NCBI GenBank assembly: GCA_035353615.1 | Contig: DAOPZY010000001.1 | Coordinates: 185,169-249,168 of the forward strand | DNA: 64,000 nucleotides | Reading direction: 5' to 3' | Origin: CAXXOK01 sp035353615 | GTDB lineage: Bacteria > Bacillota > Clostridia > Christensenellales > Aristaeellaceae | In this document: positions 24,861 through 34,023 of the stretch, in pieces | How the letters are laid out: each line of letters starts with the position of its first letter | How positions within the stretch are numbered: position 1 is the first letter of the stretch | Translations under genes and position numbers: made by a program | The notes under the pieces: generated by a model | What the model saw: the letters and a program-made list of their open reading frames with translations, nothing else | The model's database searches: none | Told to the model about the DNA's origin: nothing

Positions 24861-25727
24861 TTACAGCGCAATCGGGCTGCTCCACGCGCTGTGCCCCGCC
24901 GCGTCAATCACTTGGCAGCGCACAAAGCGTTCTCCCTGCTCACGGTGCAGCGTATACGACGCGCGGGTCAAATCGGTCCCAATCACGGAACGGCCCGGCG
25001 TCCACACCAGATTACTGTGGAAAAATACGCGGCTCACAGGGGAGCATTCCACCGTCATCTGCCCATTTTCAAGGGTCAGCTGTCCAATGCGCGGCCCCTG
25101 GCTGGCATAGAACAGCCCCGCGTCCATCGCGCGGATGATTGCTTCCGGGGTGTTCGCATCCGCCTGCACCATGGTGTAGCTCACGCATTCTTCCCCTTCG
25201 TAGGCATGCGTGTCGTCCGAGGCGACCAGCGGGTACAGCTTGCCGTGCGCGGAGGCGACGTCCAGCACGCAGGAGCTGTCCGGCCTGAGGAACGACATGG
25301 TGTTGTAGATTTCCGCCGCCGTCGCATCCCGGATGGCCGTAAGCGTCGCCACGGTGTTGAGCGACCAGTGCGGATGGGCGACAATCGCGCGGCCGCCGAA
25401 CGCGCGGATCCTATCCACGCCCGCCTGCGGGCCCAGCTCGTACGTCACCTTGCGCGCAATTTCCCTGTCCATGCCAAAGCCCACGATGTGCACCACTTCG
25501 CCGGGCAACGAATAATCCAGCTCAATGCCGGGCAGCAGGAGCAGGTTCCCCTCCATACGGCTTTCCAGCACCGTGACGCGCCGATGGTCGGTGATGGCTA
25601 AAAAATCGTAACCGTGATCACGGTAGATGGCGATTGCTTCCTCCGGGGTTTTAACGCCATCGCTTTCCGTGGTGTGACAGTGCAGGTTTCCCTTCAAAAA
25701 AGGATGTCCGTCCTTAAAAACTTTCAT
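24861..25727 (-). CDS. PHP-domain metal-dependent phosphoesterase
   Basis: The 288-residue protein has the PHP metal-site motifs: KGNLHCHTTESDG (HxH), FLAITDHRRV, LLPGIELDY, AIVAHPHW and VASDDTHAYEG. The PHP core spans about residues 1-210. The rest (PRIGQLTLENGQMTVECSPV onward) looks like a small beta-sandwich with an FHSNLVW strand. PHP proteins hydrolyse phosphodiesters or phosphomonoesters such as nucleotides and polyphosphorylated substrates; the substrate here is not evident. There is no signal peptide. The barnase gene begins about 70 bases downstream on the same strand, so it is probably the first gene of that operon. Confidence 0.87.
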   Translation of the reverse strand: MKVFKDGHPFLKGNLHCHTTESDGVKTPEEAIAIYRDHGYDFLAITDHRRVTVLESRMEGNLLLLPGIELDYSLPGEVVHIVGFGMDREIARKVTYELGPQAGVDRIRAFGGRAIVAHPHWSLNTVATLTAIRDATAAEIYNTMSFLRPDSSCVLDVASAHGKLYPLVASDDTHAYEGEECVSYTMVQADANTPEAIIRAMDAGLFYASQGPRIGQLTLENGQMTVECSPVSRVFFHSNLVWTPGRSVIGTDLTRASYTLHREQGERFVRCQVIDAAGHSAWSSPIAL

Positions 25728-25747
25728 GGAGTCCCCCCTCGTGTGTG

Positions 25748-25775
25748 ATTATACCATAGATGGCCTCGCGCGCAA
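25748..25775 (-). promoter_or_regulatory. Candidate promoter of the PHP-barnase-barstar operon
   Basis: On the minus strand TTGCGC (25770-25775), a 16-base spacer and TATAAT (25748-25753), about 20 bases upstream of the PHP start. I see no gene in the rest of 25776-26068. Confidence 0.6.
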
Positions 25776-26068
25776 CAGGGCGGATCACGGAGAGGCAGAC
25801 TGCCGCTGCCCGTTGCCCGCAGGCCGATACTCCGGAGACGGCTCCCAAACATCAAGGGAAAGCCAACCCGCGTGGCAAAAGCGCTGTCAAGGCAAATTCT
25901 CCATCGTGGAAAAGGTTCTCACGCGGCAAAAATTTCCGGCGCGACCCATATGCCCGTATGACAAAACGCCGACAGGTAGCGCCCGGTTCAACCGCGTGCA
26001 GAGGCTTACCGCTTCCATCGCCAAAGATCGGCATACGCGGCGGCGGCAACCCCTGCTACGGCCATGCG

Positions 26069-26512
26069 TTACCGACCGCTGGAACCCTCCAGCGCGCGCA
26101 GCTGCTCCAAAACCCAGTCCATCCGGGAGGCCAGATCGTCCGCAGTCGCGCGGTACACGGCTGGCGAGCTGCCATACGGGTCGCGCACGGGCGGTTGAAA
26201 AGCAGTCACGCGCGCCCACGGGCACCGTTCGCGTACCGAGGCGGCATGAGCCTCGCTCATGCCCACCACCAGCTTTGCATTGCCGGCAAGCGCCGCCGTA
26301 ACCGGCTGCGCCACATGGCGCGCCAGCGAAAGCCCACGCTCCTTCATGGCAAAAAAAGCTCCGTCGCTGGCGGGGCTGCCGTCCGCAACCAACAACCCGG
26401 CCGAATCGGCGCGGTACGGCAGGCCGCGGCGCTCGCAAAGCGCGTTGAACAGCGCGGCGGCCATGGGGCTGCGGCAGGTGTTGCCGCTGCATACAAACAG
26501 AACGTCCGTCAC
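26069..26512 (-). CDS. ywlE: Low-molecular-weight phosphatase, YwlE-type protein arginine phosphatase
   Basis: A 147-residue LMW-PTP fold enzyme starting at GTG (26512) behind AAGGAGGGATAACC. The P-loop is CSGNTCRS, with nucleophile Cys8, and the general-acid loop is VRDPYGSS. In B. subtilis YwlE a Thr in CTGNTCR gives specificity for phospho-arginine rather than phosphotyrosine. Thr12 occupies that position here, so arginine phosphatase activity is the better prediction. The gene neighbours tsaC, as ywlE does in B. subtilis. The matching kinase mcsB is not in this window. The tail carries the rest of the fold. Confidence 0.82.
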   Translation of the reverse strand: MTDVLFVCSGNTCRSPMAAALFNALCERRGLPYRADSAGLLVADGSPASDGAFFAMKERGLSLARHVAQPVTAALAGNAKLVVGMSEAHAASVRERCPWARVTAFQPPVRDPYGSSPAVYRATADDLASRMDWVLEQLRALEGSSGR

Positions 26513-26645
26513 GGTTATCCCTCCTTCAGGGGGGCGCAGGGGTTACAGCAACGCCTGAGCGATCGCGTATCTCCGCCGGGCACGCAGAAAACAAAACAAA
26601 CGGTATCACGATGATCCGGCATCCCTGCCGGGCGCGTCGGTTCGC

Positions 26646-27680
26646 CTACACATCCAGCACATGAAAGGCGGCGGCGCGGCACATCCGGTTCATGATTGCC
26701 AGCCCGATGCCGTCTGTGGAAATCGCCTCGCAAAGCATGACCTCCACGTCCTCGTCATCCATCCGGCGCAAGGCGGCAAACAGTTCACGCGCAACCGTGT
26801 CCGGGTGCGAAAGGCTCCCGATGGGCAGCGCCTCACAGCCTTGATACATCGGCATGTGTTCCTCATACGCGAGGATGCGCGTCTTTTTGCCTTCGGCCAC
26901 CGCTTTGGCGTAGAGTAGCCGGCAAGCTTCGCGCACCGGTTCTGCCATGCCCTTCACCAGCGTCAGCTGCCCCTTGGGCGCGTAATGCCGGTACATCATG
27001 CCGGGGCTTACGGCCTTTTCGTCTTTTTTCAGCGGCCGCATCACGCTTTCCGCCACATCCACCCGTGGCAGGCACGTCAGGAGCATTTCGAGGGTTACGC
27101 CGCCGGGCCGCACAATGGTGGGCGTTTCGGCCGTCAGGTCCAGCACCGTGCTTTCCAACCCGACGGCGCAGGGGCCGCCGTCCAGTATCAGGGGCAGTCG
27201 GCCGTGCAGGTCGTCAAACACATGCTGAGCCGTGGTCGGGCTGGGGCGGCCGCTGGTGTTCGCGCTAGGCGCGGCGATAGGAACGCCGCAGGCCCGAAGC
27301 AGCGCGAGCGCCACCGGATGGTTGGGCATGCGAATGGCCACGCTGGGCAGCCCGGCATTGGTTACGGCGGGAATCACCGGCTTTTTAGGCATGAGCAAGG
27401 TGAGCGGACCCGGCCAGAAAGCCGCCATCAACGCGCGCGCCCGATCATCCGCATAGCAGAGAGGCTCCGCATCCTCCAAGGTACCCACATGCACAATCAG
27501 CGGGTTATCGCTTGGCCGGCCCTTCGCCTCAAAAATTTTCGGCACAGCCGCCGGGTCGAGCGCGTTCGCGCCCAGCCCGTAAACGGTTTCGGTCGGAAAC
27601 GCAACCAGCTCGCCATTGCGGATCAGTTCCGCGGCTCTGGCGAGAGCCTGCTCCGTAGGCTTTAACACAACGGTTTCCAT
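26646..27680 (-). CDS. tsaC: Threonylcarbamoyl-AMP synthase (Sua5/TsaC family)
   Basis: The enzyme makes threonylcarbamoyl-AMP from Thr, bicarbonate and ATP, the first step of t6A37 in ANN-decoding tRNAs. The 344-residue protein is the two-domain Sua5 form. The YrdC core (about 1-210) holds VAFPTETVYGLGANA, AKGRPSDNPLIVH and APSANTSGRPSPT. A C-terminal Sua5 domain starts after SPGMMYRHYAPKGQL. It follows prfA by two bases on the same strand. The tsaC-ywlE order matches the ywlC-ywlE region of B. subtilis. Confidence 0.95.
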   Translation of the reverse strand: METVVLKPTEQALARAAELIRNGELVAFPTETVYGLGANALDPAAVPKIFEAKGRPSDNPLIVHVGTLEDAEPLCYADDRARALMAAFWPGPLTLLMPKKPVIPAVTNAGLPSVAIRMPNHPVALALLRACGVPIAAPSANTSGRPSPTTAQHVFDDLHGRLPLILDGGPCAVGLESTVLDLTAETPTIVRPGGVTLEMLLTCLPRVDVAESVMRPLKKDEKAVSPGMMYRHYAPKGQLTLVKGMAEPVREACRLLYAKAVAEGKKTRILAYEEHMPMYQGCEALPIGSLSHPDTVARELFAALRRMDDEDVEVMLCEAISTDGIGLAIMNRMCRAAAFHVLDV

Positions 27681-27682
27681 GA

Positions 27683-28753
27683 CTATTCCGCCTGCTCTCC
27701 AAATTCCTTCAATTTTTCCGCCTGATCGGCCAAAGTCAGGGCCTCGATCAGCTCCAACAGATCGCCGTCCATGATCTCGTCAATTTTGTAAAGCGTGAGC
27801 CCGATCCGGTGATCGGTCACGCGCCCCTGCGGAAAGTTGTAGGTGCGGATCCGCTCGCTGCGGTCGCCGGTGCCAATCTGTCCCTTTCGGTTGGCGGCGT
27901 AGACCGCGTCCTTTTCGTCGCGCAGTTTCTGATACAGGCGGCTTTTGAGCACCATCATGGCTTTGGCGCGGTTTTTGATCTGGCTTTTTTCATCCTGACA
28001 GGTCACCACCAGCCCCGTGGGCAGGTGCGTAATGCGCACGGCGCTGTCCGTGGTGTTGATGCACTGGCCGCCGTGCCCGGTGGAACGGTACACGTCGATC
28101 CGCAGATCATTGGGGGCGATGTTAATTTCCACATCCTCCGCCTCGGGCAGCACGGCGACGGTGCAAGTGCTGGTGTGGATTCGCCCGGCGGCTTCGGTGC
28201 TGGGCACGCGCTGCACGCGGTGCACGCCGCTTTCGTATTTCAGGCGGCTGAACACGCCCGCACCGCGGATGTTGAACACCGCTTCCTTTACGCCGCCAAG
28301 CTCGGTAATGTTGTAGCTGACCGGTTCCAGCTTAAAATGCTGACGTTCGGCATAGCGTGTGTACATGCGCAGCAGTAGCGCGCCAAACAGGCCGGCTTCG
28401 TCGCCGCCTGCCCCCTGCCGGATTTCCACCACCACGTTGCGGTCGTCGTCCGGGTCCTTGGGCAGTAACAGAAGTTTGAGCCTGTTTTCCTGTTCGGTTT
28501 TACGAGCTTCCAGCTCCTCAATTTCCAACTGGGCCATTTCCGCCATATCCGGCTGGGCGAGCATCTCGCGCGCCTCCGCCAGCTGGGCAAGGATGGTCTG
28601 ATATTCCTGATAGGCCTGCACAGGCGCTTCCAGCCCGGCATGCTCCTTGAGTTGCTTTTGATAGTTACCCGTATCGGCGATCATTTCCGGCTGGCTGATT
28701 GCCTCGCCAAGCTCCTGATAGCGCCCTACCATCCAATCGAATTTTTCAAACAT
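27683..28753 (-). CDS. prfA: Peptide chain release factor 1
   Basis: RF1 recognises UAA and UAG stops and triggers peptide release. The 356-residue protein has the GGQ motif in STGHGGQCINT, whose Gln is the target of the methyltransferase encoded upstream (prmC). The stop-codon contact region and N-terminal coiled coil show the expected spacing, with HRVQRVPSTEAAGRIHTST before GGQ. AAGGAGACG precedes the ATG. It follows prmC after 118 bases on the same strand. Confidence 0.97.
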   Translation of the reverse strand: MFEKFDWMVGRYQELGEAISQPEMIADTGNYQKQLKEHAGLEAPVQAYQEYQTILAQLAEAREMLAQPDMAEMAQLEIEELEARKTEQENRLKLLLLPKDPDDDRNVVVEIRQGAGGDEAGLFGALLLRMYTRYAERQHFKLEPVSYNITELGGVKEAVFNIRGAGVFSRLKYESGVHRVQRVPSTEAAGRIHTSTCTVAVLPEAEDVEINIAPNDLRIDVYRSTGHGGQCINTTDSAVRITHLPTGLVVTCQDEKSQIKNRAKAMMVLKSRLYQKLRDEKDAVYAANRKGQIGTGDRSERIRTYNFPQGRVTDHRIGLTLYKIDEIMDGDLLELIEALTLADQAEKLKEFGEQAE

Positions 28754-28871
28754 TGTGGGTCGCGTCTCCTTATTTCTGGCTGCGGAGTGAAGCGCGAATT
28801 TTGCGCCGGTTACGGCGCGAAACCCGCGTTGCTTCAGGCCCGGCGGGCCTTATAGGCAAACGGGGGAGGCG

Positions 28872-29717
28872 CTAGGTCGGAAACGCAGCGCGGCGCGCTG
28901 TCACGCACCGTTCCTTGCGGTAAAGGTCTGTGTGGATTCGCACATCATAGAAATTGCCCGTTTCCGTCAGCAAGCGGGCCACATCGGAGGCCTGTCCGTC
29001 GCCCGTTTCCAGCAGCAGATCGCCGTCTGGCACAAGGCAGAGCGGCACCTCGTTGGCCAGCCTGCGGTAAAATGCCAGACCGTCCGGCCCGCCGTCCAGC
29101 GCCATGCGAGGCTCGCGCAGCACCTCCGGTTGCAGGGTTTCGCAGGCTGCCGTTTCGATGTAAGGGGGATTGCTCACTATCAGGTCAAAGGTTTCCCCCG
29201 CGACGGGCGCAAGCAGGTCGCCACACAGAAAGCGCACCTCCGCGCCGTTTTGAGCCGCGTTTTTTTGGGCGACAGTCAGCGCGTCCGCGCTCAAATCGGT
29301 CGCGGTTACGCGGGCCGCGGGGTATTCCCGCTTGAGCACCGTAGCGATGGCGCCGCTGCCTGTGCACACGTCCAGCGCTCTGGGCGTGGCCAACCTTCGC
29401 AGACAGCGCAACGCCAGTTCGCAAAGCAGCTCCGTTTCCTGCCTTGGGATCAGCACGCGCGGGTCCACGGCAAATTCCAGCCCATAAAACCATTGCGTGC
29501 CCAGCAGATACTGCAACGGCTCGCGTTGCGCACGCAAAAGCAGGAGGGAACGAAAACGCTCCTCCTGCTCAGGGGTCAGGGGCAACTGTGCGTTCAGGCG
29601 CACGCTTAGCGGAGGGTCGCCCGTAACATCGCTCAGCAGGGCAACCGCGTCCAGCTGAGGATCGGGTACATCCATAAGCGTCCGGGCGCCCAGCGCGATC
29701 GCGTCACGGATGGTCAT
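28872..29717 (-). CDS. prmC: Release factor glutamine methyltransferase
   Basis: PrmC N5-methylates the Gln of the release factor GGQ motif. The 281-residue protein has a helical N-terminal domain and a Rossmann methyltransferase core with RALDVCTGSGAIATVL. The substrate-Gln motif is VSNPPYIE. The C-terminal part includes GPDGLAFYRRL. It starts three bases after the YqhQ-family stop and has no clear independent ribosome site, suggesting translational coupling. The order prmC-prfA is reversed from the common prfA-prmC but functionally the same pair. Confidence 0.95.
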   Translation of the reverse strand: MTIRDAIALGARTLMDVPDPQLDAVALLSDVTGDPPLSVRLNAQLPLTPEQEERFRSLLLLRAQREPLQYLLGTQWFYGLEFAVDPRVLIPRQETELLCELALRCLRRLATPRALDVCTGSGAIATVLKREYPAARVTATDLSADALTVAQKNAAQNGAEVRFLCGDLLAPVAGETFDLIVSNPPYIETAACETLQPEVLREPRMALDGGPDGLAFYRRLANEVPLCLVPDGDLLLETGDGQASDVARLLTETGNFYDVRIHTDLYRKERCVTARRAAFPT

Positions 29718-29720
29718 CCT

Positions 29721-30833
29721 TCAGTCCGGGGCCGCCGTCAGCGGCTGCATAGGCACAGGTTCGGCTGTGGAAGCAACCGTTTCCGTCGCGCTTGCCGTCG
29801 GGACTTCCGGCTCGGTCTGCGGCTGATAAGAAGGGTCGCTTTCCGCATAGCCCTTGAGCACAGCCCAGCCTTCGGGCGTACGGGCGGCGTGCTCCGGCAT
29901 CCCATGCAGCGCGACGTTCATGGCGACAATGGCGCACTCCACCATTTCATCCGTCGGGGGGCGCGTGGTCAGGCGTTGCATTTGCAGGCCCGGCCAGCGG
30001 AGGATGCGGGCCGTGCGGCTTTCGCTGTGGGCCAGCCCTTTGAGCGCCTCAAAGCTGACGCCCGCCACAATGGGCAAAAGCGCCAGACGGCTCAGCAACC
30101 GCCAGATAAACGAGTTGCCCTGATAGCCCACCAGCGTAAAGAGGATAATGGAAATCACAAACACAATCAGCAGGAAGCTGGTGCCGCAGCGCGGATGCAG
30201 GGTCGAAAACTGCTGCGCGTTCCCGGGCGTCAGCGGCAGCTCGTGCTCGTGGCAGTATACTGTTTTATGTTCCGCGCCGTGGTATTCAAAGGTACGGCGC
30301 ACATCCGGCACAGCGGCGCAAAACAGGATGTAGGCAATCAGGATCAGGATGCGCAAAATGCCGCTTAACAGGTTCACCAGCCAACTCATGCTCGCGTCCG
30401 GCCAGAAGCCCTTCAAAAACTTGGCGAAAATCTCCGGCAACACAAAGAATAGCCCAACCGACAGCACAACCGCAAGCACAATGGCGGTCGCCATCACGAT
30501 TTTATCAATGCCTTTGCCCAGTTTTTTGCTCAGCCACAGCTCAAACTTGGTGGGTTCTTCATCCAGTATGCCCAGCATGTCCGTGCTTTGCTGAAGGGTG
30601 GTCATGCCCATGGATAGCATGGTTAAAAAGCTGACGGTGCCGCGCACAAACGGCCAACCCATCCATTTATGCTTCTTGGACGGGCTTACATATTCGTTTC
30701 GGCGCACCACAATGGTATGGTCCGGTCGGCGCACGGCGATCGCAATCGCATCGGGCGATTTCATCATGACGCCCTCCATGACGGCCTGCCCGCCGATATC
30801 CACGTGCGCGCAACTGCCCTTGTCTTTTTTCAT
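29721..30833 (-). CDS. DUF1385 family membrane protein (YqhQ-like)
   Basis: A 370-residue membrane protein of the YqhQ family, function unknown, often next to prmC-prfA in Firmicutes. The start is the ATG at 30833 with AAAGGAA upstream. The N-terminal block reads DIGGQAVMEGVMMKSPDA, the family hallmark. Membrane segments follow at IVMATAIVLAVVLSVGLFFV, LLSGILRILILIAYILFCA and FLLIVFVISIILFTLVGY. The conserved YHGAEHKTVYCHE motif, with two His and a Glu, suggests a metal site. A Pro/Ala/Thr-rich tail of about 40 residues ends the protein. Confidence 0.88.
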   Translation of the reverse strand: MKKDKGSCAHVDIGGQAVMEGVMMKSPDAIAIAVRRPDHTIVVRRNEYVSPSKKHKWMGWPFVRGTVSFLTMLSMGMTTLQQSTDMLGILDEEPTKFELWLSKKLGKGIDKIVMATAIVLAVVLSVGLFFVLPEIFAKFLKGFWPDASMSWLVNLLSGILRILILIAYILFCAAVPDVRRTFEYHGAEHKTVYCHEHELPLTPGNAQQFSTLHPRCGTSFLLIVFVISIILFTLVGYQGNSFIWRLLSRLALLPIVAGVSFEALKGLAHSESRTARILRWPGLQMQRLTTRPPTDEMVECAIVAMNVALHGMPEHAARTPEGWAVLKGYAESDPSYQPQTEPEVPTASATETVASTAEPVPMQPLTAAPD

Positions 30834-30960
30834 CCGTTTTGGTTCCTTTCCGCCCATTCGGTTGGGCAACGTACATTTTTCGACGCGGAGCTCCCGTTTC
30901 CTGCCGACGTGCGCAAAGGTTGCTCACGCTCACAGCGGCCTTGCGGCGGCTCCTTCCGCG

Positions 30961-31908
30961 TTAAAATTCCATTTTCTGCGTTCTGCGAAACAGCCCGTCC
31001 ACGGTTTCGCGCGCGGGCACGCCTTCATAGAGCACCTGATACACGGCGCGGCTGATGGGCAGTTCCACGCCGGTTTTCGCCTCCAGATCCAGCAGAGCTT
31101 TCACGGTAAAGTAGCCTTCCGCCAGCTCGGTATAGGGTTGACCGGTTACGACACACTCCCCAAAACGGCGGTTGTGGCTGTAAGGTGAAAAAACCGTCGC
31201 CTCATAATCGCCTAAATGGCACAGGCCGTAGGCGCTCAGCTCGTTTCCGCCCATCGCCGCGATCAGGCGGGCCACTTCCCGCGTGCCGCGGCTCATCAGC
31301 GCACCTTTCAGGGTGCCAAGCCCAACGCCGTCCAGCGCGCCGGCCGCAATCCCCACCACGTTTTTTGCCGCCGCGCCAATTTCGTTGCCAATCAGGTCCC
31401 TGCCGTAATAAAAACGGATCAGGTCCCCGGAAAACGCATCGACCAGCTCCGCCTTCAGCGCTTCGTCGGCGCTGTCAATCACCATGCAGTTGGGCACGCC
31501 GCGCGTAAACTCCTGCACATGTCCGGGGCCGATCCAAACCGCCACGGGCTGTTCAGGCCCCAGCACATCGGCCACCACTTCAGTCAGGCGTTTCCCCGTG
31601 CCAATTTCCAAGCCCTTCATACAAAGCACCAGCGGAACGCCCCGAAACGCCTGCGCGTTTTGCGTGAGCATCCGCCGCAAGCCTTGAGAATCAATGGATA
31701 TCAGGATCGCGTCGCTTGGCGCGGCAAGGTCGCCGACCAGTTCAACGCTTGGGGGCAGGGTAATCAGCCCATTGGTCCGGGTTTCCCGAAACGCCAGCAT
31801 GTGCGCGGAGCCTTCCCGGCCAAACAGACGGGTCTGATGCCCAAGCCGATCCACATACCATGCCAGAAACGAGCCCCAGCGCCCGCAACCGACAACCGTA
31901 ATCCGCAT
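30961..31908 (-). CDS. gpsA: NAD(P)H-dependent glycerol-3-phosphate dehydrogenase
   Basis: GpsA reduces dihydroxyacetone phosphate to sn-glycerol 3-phosphate for phospholipid synthesis. The start is the ATG at 31908, six bases from GGAGGG; an ATG two codons earlier abuts that site. The 315 residues are of normal length. The N-terminal dinucleotide fold reads ITVVGCGRWGSFLAWYV. LCMKGLEIGTGKRL follows, and the catalytic region has EIGAAAKNVVGIAAGALDGVGLG, including the conserved Lys. It heads a likely operon down to the phosphatase gene at 26069. Confidence 0.95.
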   Translation of the reverse strand: MRITVVGCGRWGSFLAWYVDRLGHQTRLFGREGSAHMLAFRETRTNGLITLPPSVELVGDLAAPSDAILISIDSQGLRRMLTQNAQAFRGVPLVLCMKGLEIGTGKRLTEVVADVLGPEQPVAVWIGPGHVQEFTRGVPNCMVIDSADEALKAELVDAFSGDLIRFYYGRDLIGNEIGAAAKNVVGIAAGALDGVGLGTLKGALMSRGTREVARLIAAMGGNELSAYGLCHLGDYEATVFSPYSHNRRFGECVVTGQPYTELAEGYFTVKALLDLEAKTGVELPISRAVYQVLYEGVPARETVDGLFRRTQKMEF

Positions 31909-31928
31909 GCGCATCCCTCCCGACCGCT

Positions 31929-31957
31929 ATCATAGCACGAAGCGCCCGCCTTGGCAA
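31929..31957 (-). promoter_or_regulatory. Promoter of the gpsA operon
   Basis: On the minus strand TTGCCA (31952-31957), a 17-base spacer and TATGAT (31929-31934), about 20 bases upstream of gpsA. Confidence 0.7.
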
Positions 31958-32051
31958 CACGGCCCCCCCGCACGGCGCGCCAACAGGGATTGCGCCTCAT
32001 CAACCCCGCCCAGCGCGGAATGCACGGCGCATGGGAATGCGTGGAAATCCA

Positions 32052-32080
32052 TTGACGAAACGCCTAAAACCATTTATCAT
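32052..32080 (+). promoter_or_regulatory. Promoter of the HerA-like ATPase gene
   Basis: TTGACG (32052-32057), a 17-base spacer and TATCAT (32075-32080). The coding start is about 30 bases downstream. Confidence 0.7.
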
Positions 32081-32112
32081 AAGGTATACAATCTTTTAGG
32101 GAGGTTTGACAT

Positions 32113-34005
32113 ATGCTAGTAGATGGTAAAATTTGGGTTGGCACCTGCAACAATACGCCGATTTGCCTGTTGCCCACCATGGCCAACCGCCATGGCCTGA
32201 TTGCAGGCGCAACCGGCACGGGAAAAACCGTTTCGCTTAAAATTATGGCCGAAGGTTTTTCGGAAATGGGCGTGCCTGTGTTTCTCAGCGATATCAAGGG
32301 CGATCTGAGCGGCATGGTGCGCATGGGGGAAAACACCGACAAAATCGCATCGCGGCTGATGGCCACGGGCGTTTCCAATTTCAAGTTTGCCACCTATCCG
32401 GCTGATTTTTGGGATGTATACGGCGAGAAGGGCCACCCGGTGCGCACCACCGTGAGCGAAATGGGCCCGCTTCTGCTTTCGCGCATGCTTAACCTGAACG
32501 AAACGCAGGCGGGCGTGCTGAACATCCTTTTCCGCGTAGCGGACGATGAAAACATGCTGCTGTTGGATATTAAGGATATCAAAGCCATGCTGGCCTATGT
32601 GGGCGAAAACGCCAGCCGCTACACGCTCAATTACGGCAACGTGAGCAAGGCGACCATCGGCACCATTCAGCGCGCCGTGGCGGTTTTGGAAGACCAGGGC
32701 GGCGACAAGTTTTTCGGCGAGCCGGCGCTTAACATTACCGACTGGATGCAGCAGGACGAGGACGGCCGGGGCTACATCAACATTCTGGCGTGCGACAAGC
32801 TGTTCCTGAATCCGCTGATGTATTCGACCTTCCTGCTCTGGATGCTGTCGGAGCTGTATGAAACCCTGCCCGAACAGGGCGATCAGGATAAGCCGCGCAT
32901 GGTGTTCTTCTTTGATGAGGCGCACCTGCTGTTCAACGATTGCGGCAAGCAGCTGATGGACAAAATCGAGCAGGTAGTCCGCCTGATCCGCAGCAAGGGC
33001 GTGGGTGTGTACTTTATTACGCAAAACCCCGCGGATGTGCCCATGACCATTCTGGGCCAGCTGGGCAACCGGGTGCAGCACGCGCTGCGCGCCTTTACCC
33101 CGCTGGATCAGAAGGCGGTGAAGGTTGCGGCGCAAACCTTCCGCGCAAACCCGAGCTTTGATACGGAGCAGGCCATTACCCAGCTGCAAACCGGCGAGGC
33201 GCTGCTGTCCTTCCTGGATGAAAAGGGCGCGCCCTCCGTGGTGGAGCGCGCGCTGATCCTGCCGCCGCAGAGCTACATGGGCGCGATTGACGACGACCTC
33301 CGTAAAACCTTTATTGAAACCAGCCGCTTCAACGGCGTATACGAGGCGCAGACCGACCGGGAAAGCGCTTATGAGTACCTTGCCGCCACCATGAACTTCG
33401 GTCGGCCCTCCACCCCCGCGCAAAAGCCCGCGCCTGTGATGGCGCAGGCCGCGCCCGTCGCGACGGCGGCGCCCGCCACCACGTTTATGATGTTTGACCC
33501 GGCCACCAACAGCTATGTGGCCAAGCAGCTGGACACCATGAGCCCGGTGCCCGGCGCGCAACCTGTGGCGGAAGCCGCGCCCGTCGCGCAAGCCGCACCC
33601 GTTGCCCCCGCGCCTGCCCAGTCCATGCGGCAAACCGTGCTGGTGCTGGATCAGGCAACCGGTCAGTACGTCCAAAAGGAAATGACCATGGCGCTGGATC
33701 CTGCCACCGGCAAGTATGTGCCTGTGATGACCGAGGCGGAAGCCAAAGCTGCCGCCAAAGCCGCTAAAGATGCTGAAACCGCGAAAACCAAAGAGGCGCA
33801 GGAAGCTGCCAAGGCCGCCAAGGAAGCCGACGCCGCCAAACGCCGCGAGGAAGCGGAAGCCCTGCGCGACGAGCGCGCGGACCGCGCCCGCCGCAACGAC
33901 AGCGTGCTGGGGCGGATCAAGAACACCGCCATCAACACCGCGACCCGCTCGGTGGTTAACAGCCTCGCGCGCGGTCTGCTGGGCACCCTCACCGGTAAAA
34001 AGTAA
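32113..34005 (+). CDS. HerA-like ATPase (DUF853, YjgR-type) with repeat-bearing C-terminal tail
   Basis: A 630-residue P-loop ATPase of the HerA/FtsK superfamily, DUF853 branch. AGGGAGG precedes the ATG. Walker A is AGATGTGKT (near residue 32) and Walker B is MVFFFDEAHLLFN. The core also shows SDIKGDLSGM and a sensor-like VYFITQNPADVP. The core ends about residue 440. The tail is unusual: an Ala/Pro linker, three copies of a [FL]DxATxxYV motif (FDPATNSYV, LDQATGQYV, LDPATGKYV), then an Ala/Lys/Glu-rich probable coiled coil (KAAKDAETAKTKEAQEAAKA) and a short basic end. A DNA-translocating or remodelling role is inferred from the family only. The gene has its own promoter and terminator. Confidence 0.88.
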   Translation: MLVDGKIWVGTCNNTPICLLPTMANRHGLIAGATGTGKTVSLKIMAEGFSEMGVPVFLSDIKGDLSGMVRMGENTDKIASRLMATGVSNFKFATYPADFWDVYGEKGHPVRTTVSEMGPLLLSRMLNLNETQAGVLNILFRVADDENMLLLDIKDIKAMLAYVGENASRYTLNYGNVSKATIGTIQRAVAVLEDQGGDKFFGEPALNITDWMQQDEDGRGYINILACDKLFLNPLMYSTFLLWMLSELYETLPEQGDQDKPRMVFFFDEAHLLFNDCGKQLMDKIEQVVRLIRSKGVGVYFITQNPADVPMTILGQLGNRVQHALRAFTPLDQKAVKVAAQTFRANPSFDTEQAITQLQTGEALLSFLDEKGAPSVVERALILPPQSYMGAIDDDLRKTFIETSRFNGVYEAQTDRESAYEYLAATMNFGRPSTPAQKPAPVMAQAAPVATAAPATTFMMFDPATNSYVAKQLDTMSPVPGAQPVAEAAPVAQAAPVAPAPAQSMRQTVLVLDQATGQYVQKEMTMALDPATGKYVPVMTEAEAKAAAKAAKDAETAKTKEAQEAAKAAKEADAAKRREEAEALRDERADRARRNDSVLGRIKNTAINTATRSVVNSLARGLLGTLTGKK

Positions 34006-34023
34006 ACACAGTTCTGGCAATAC

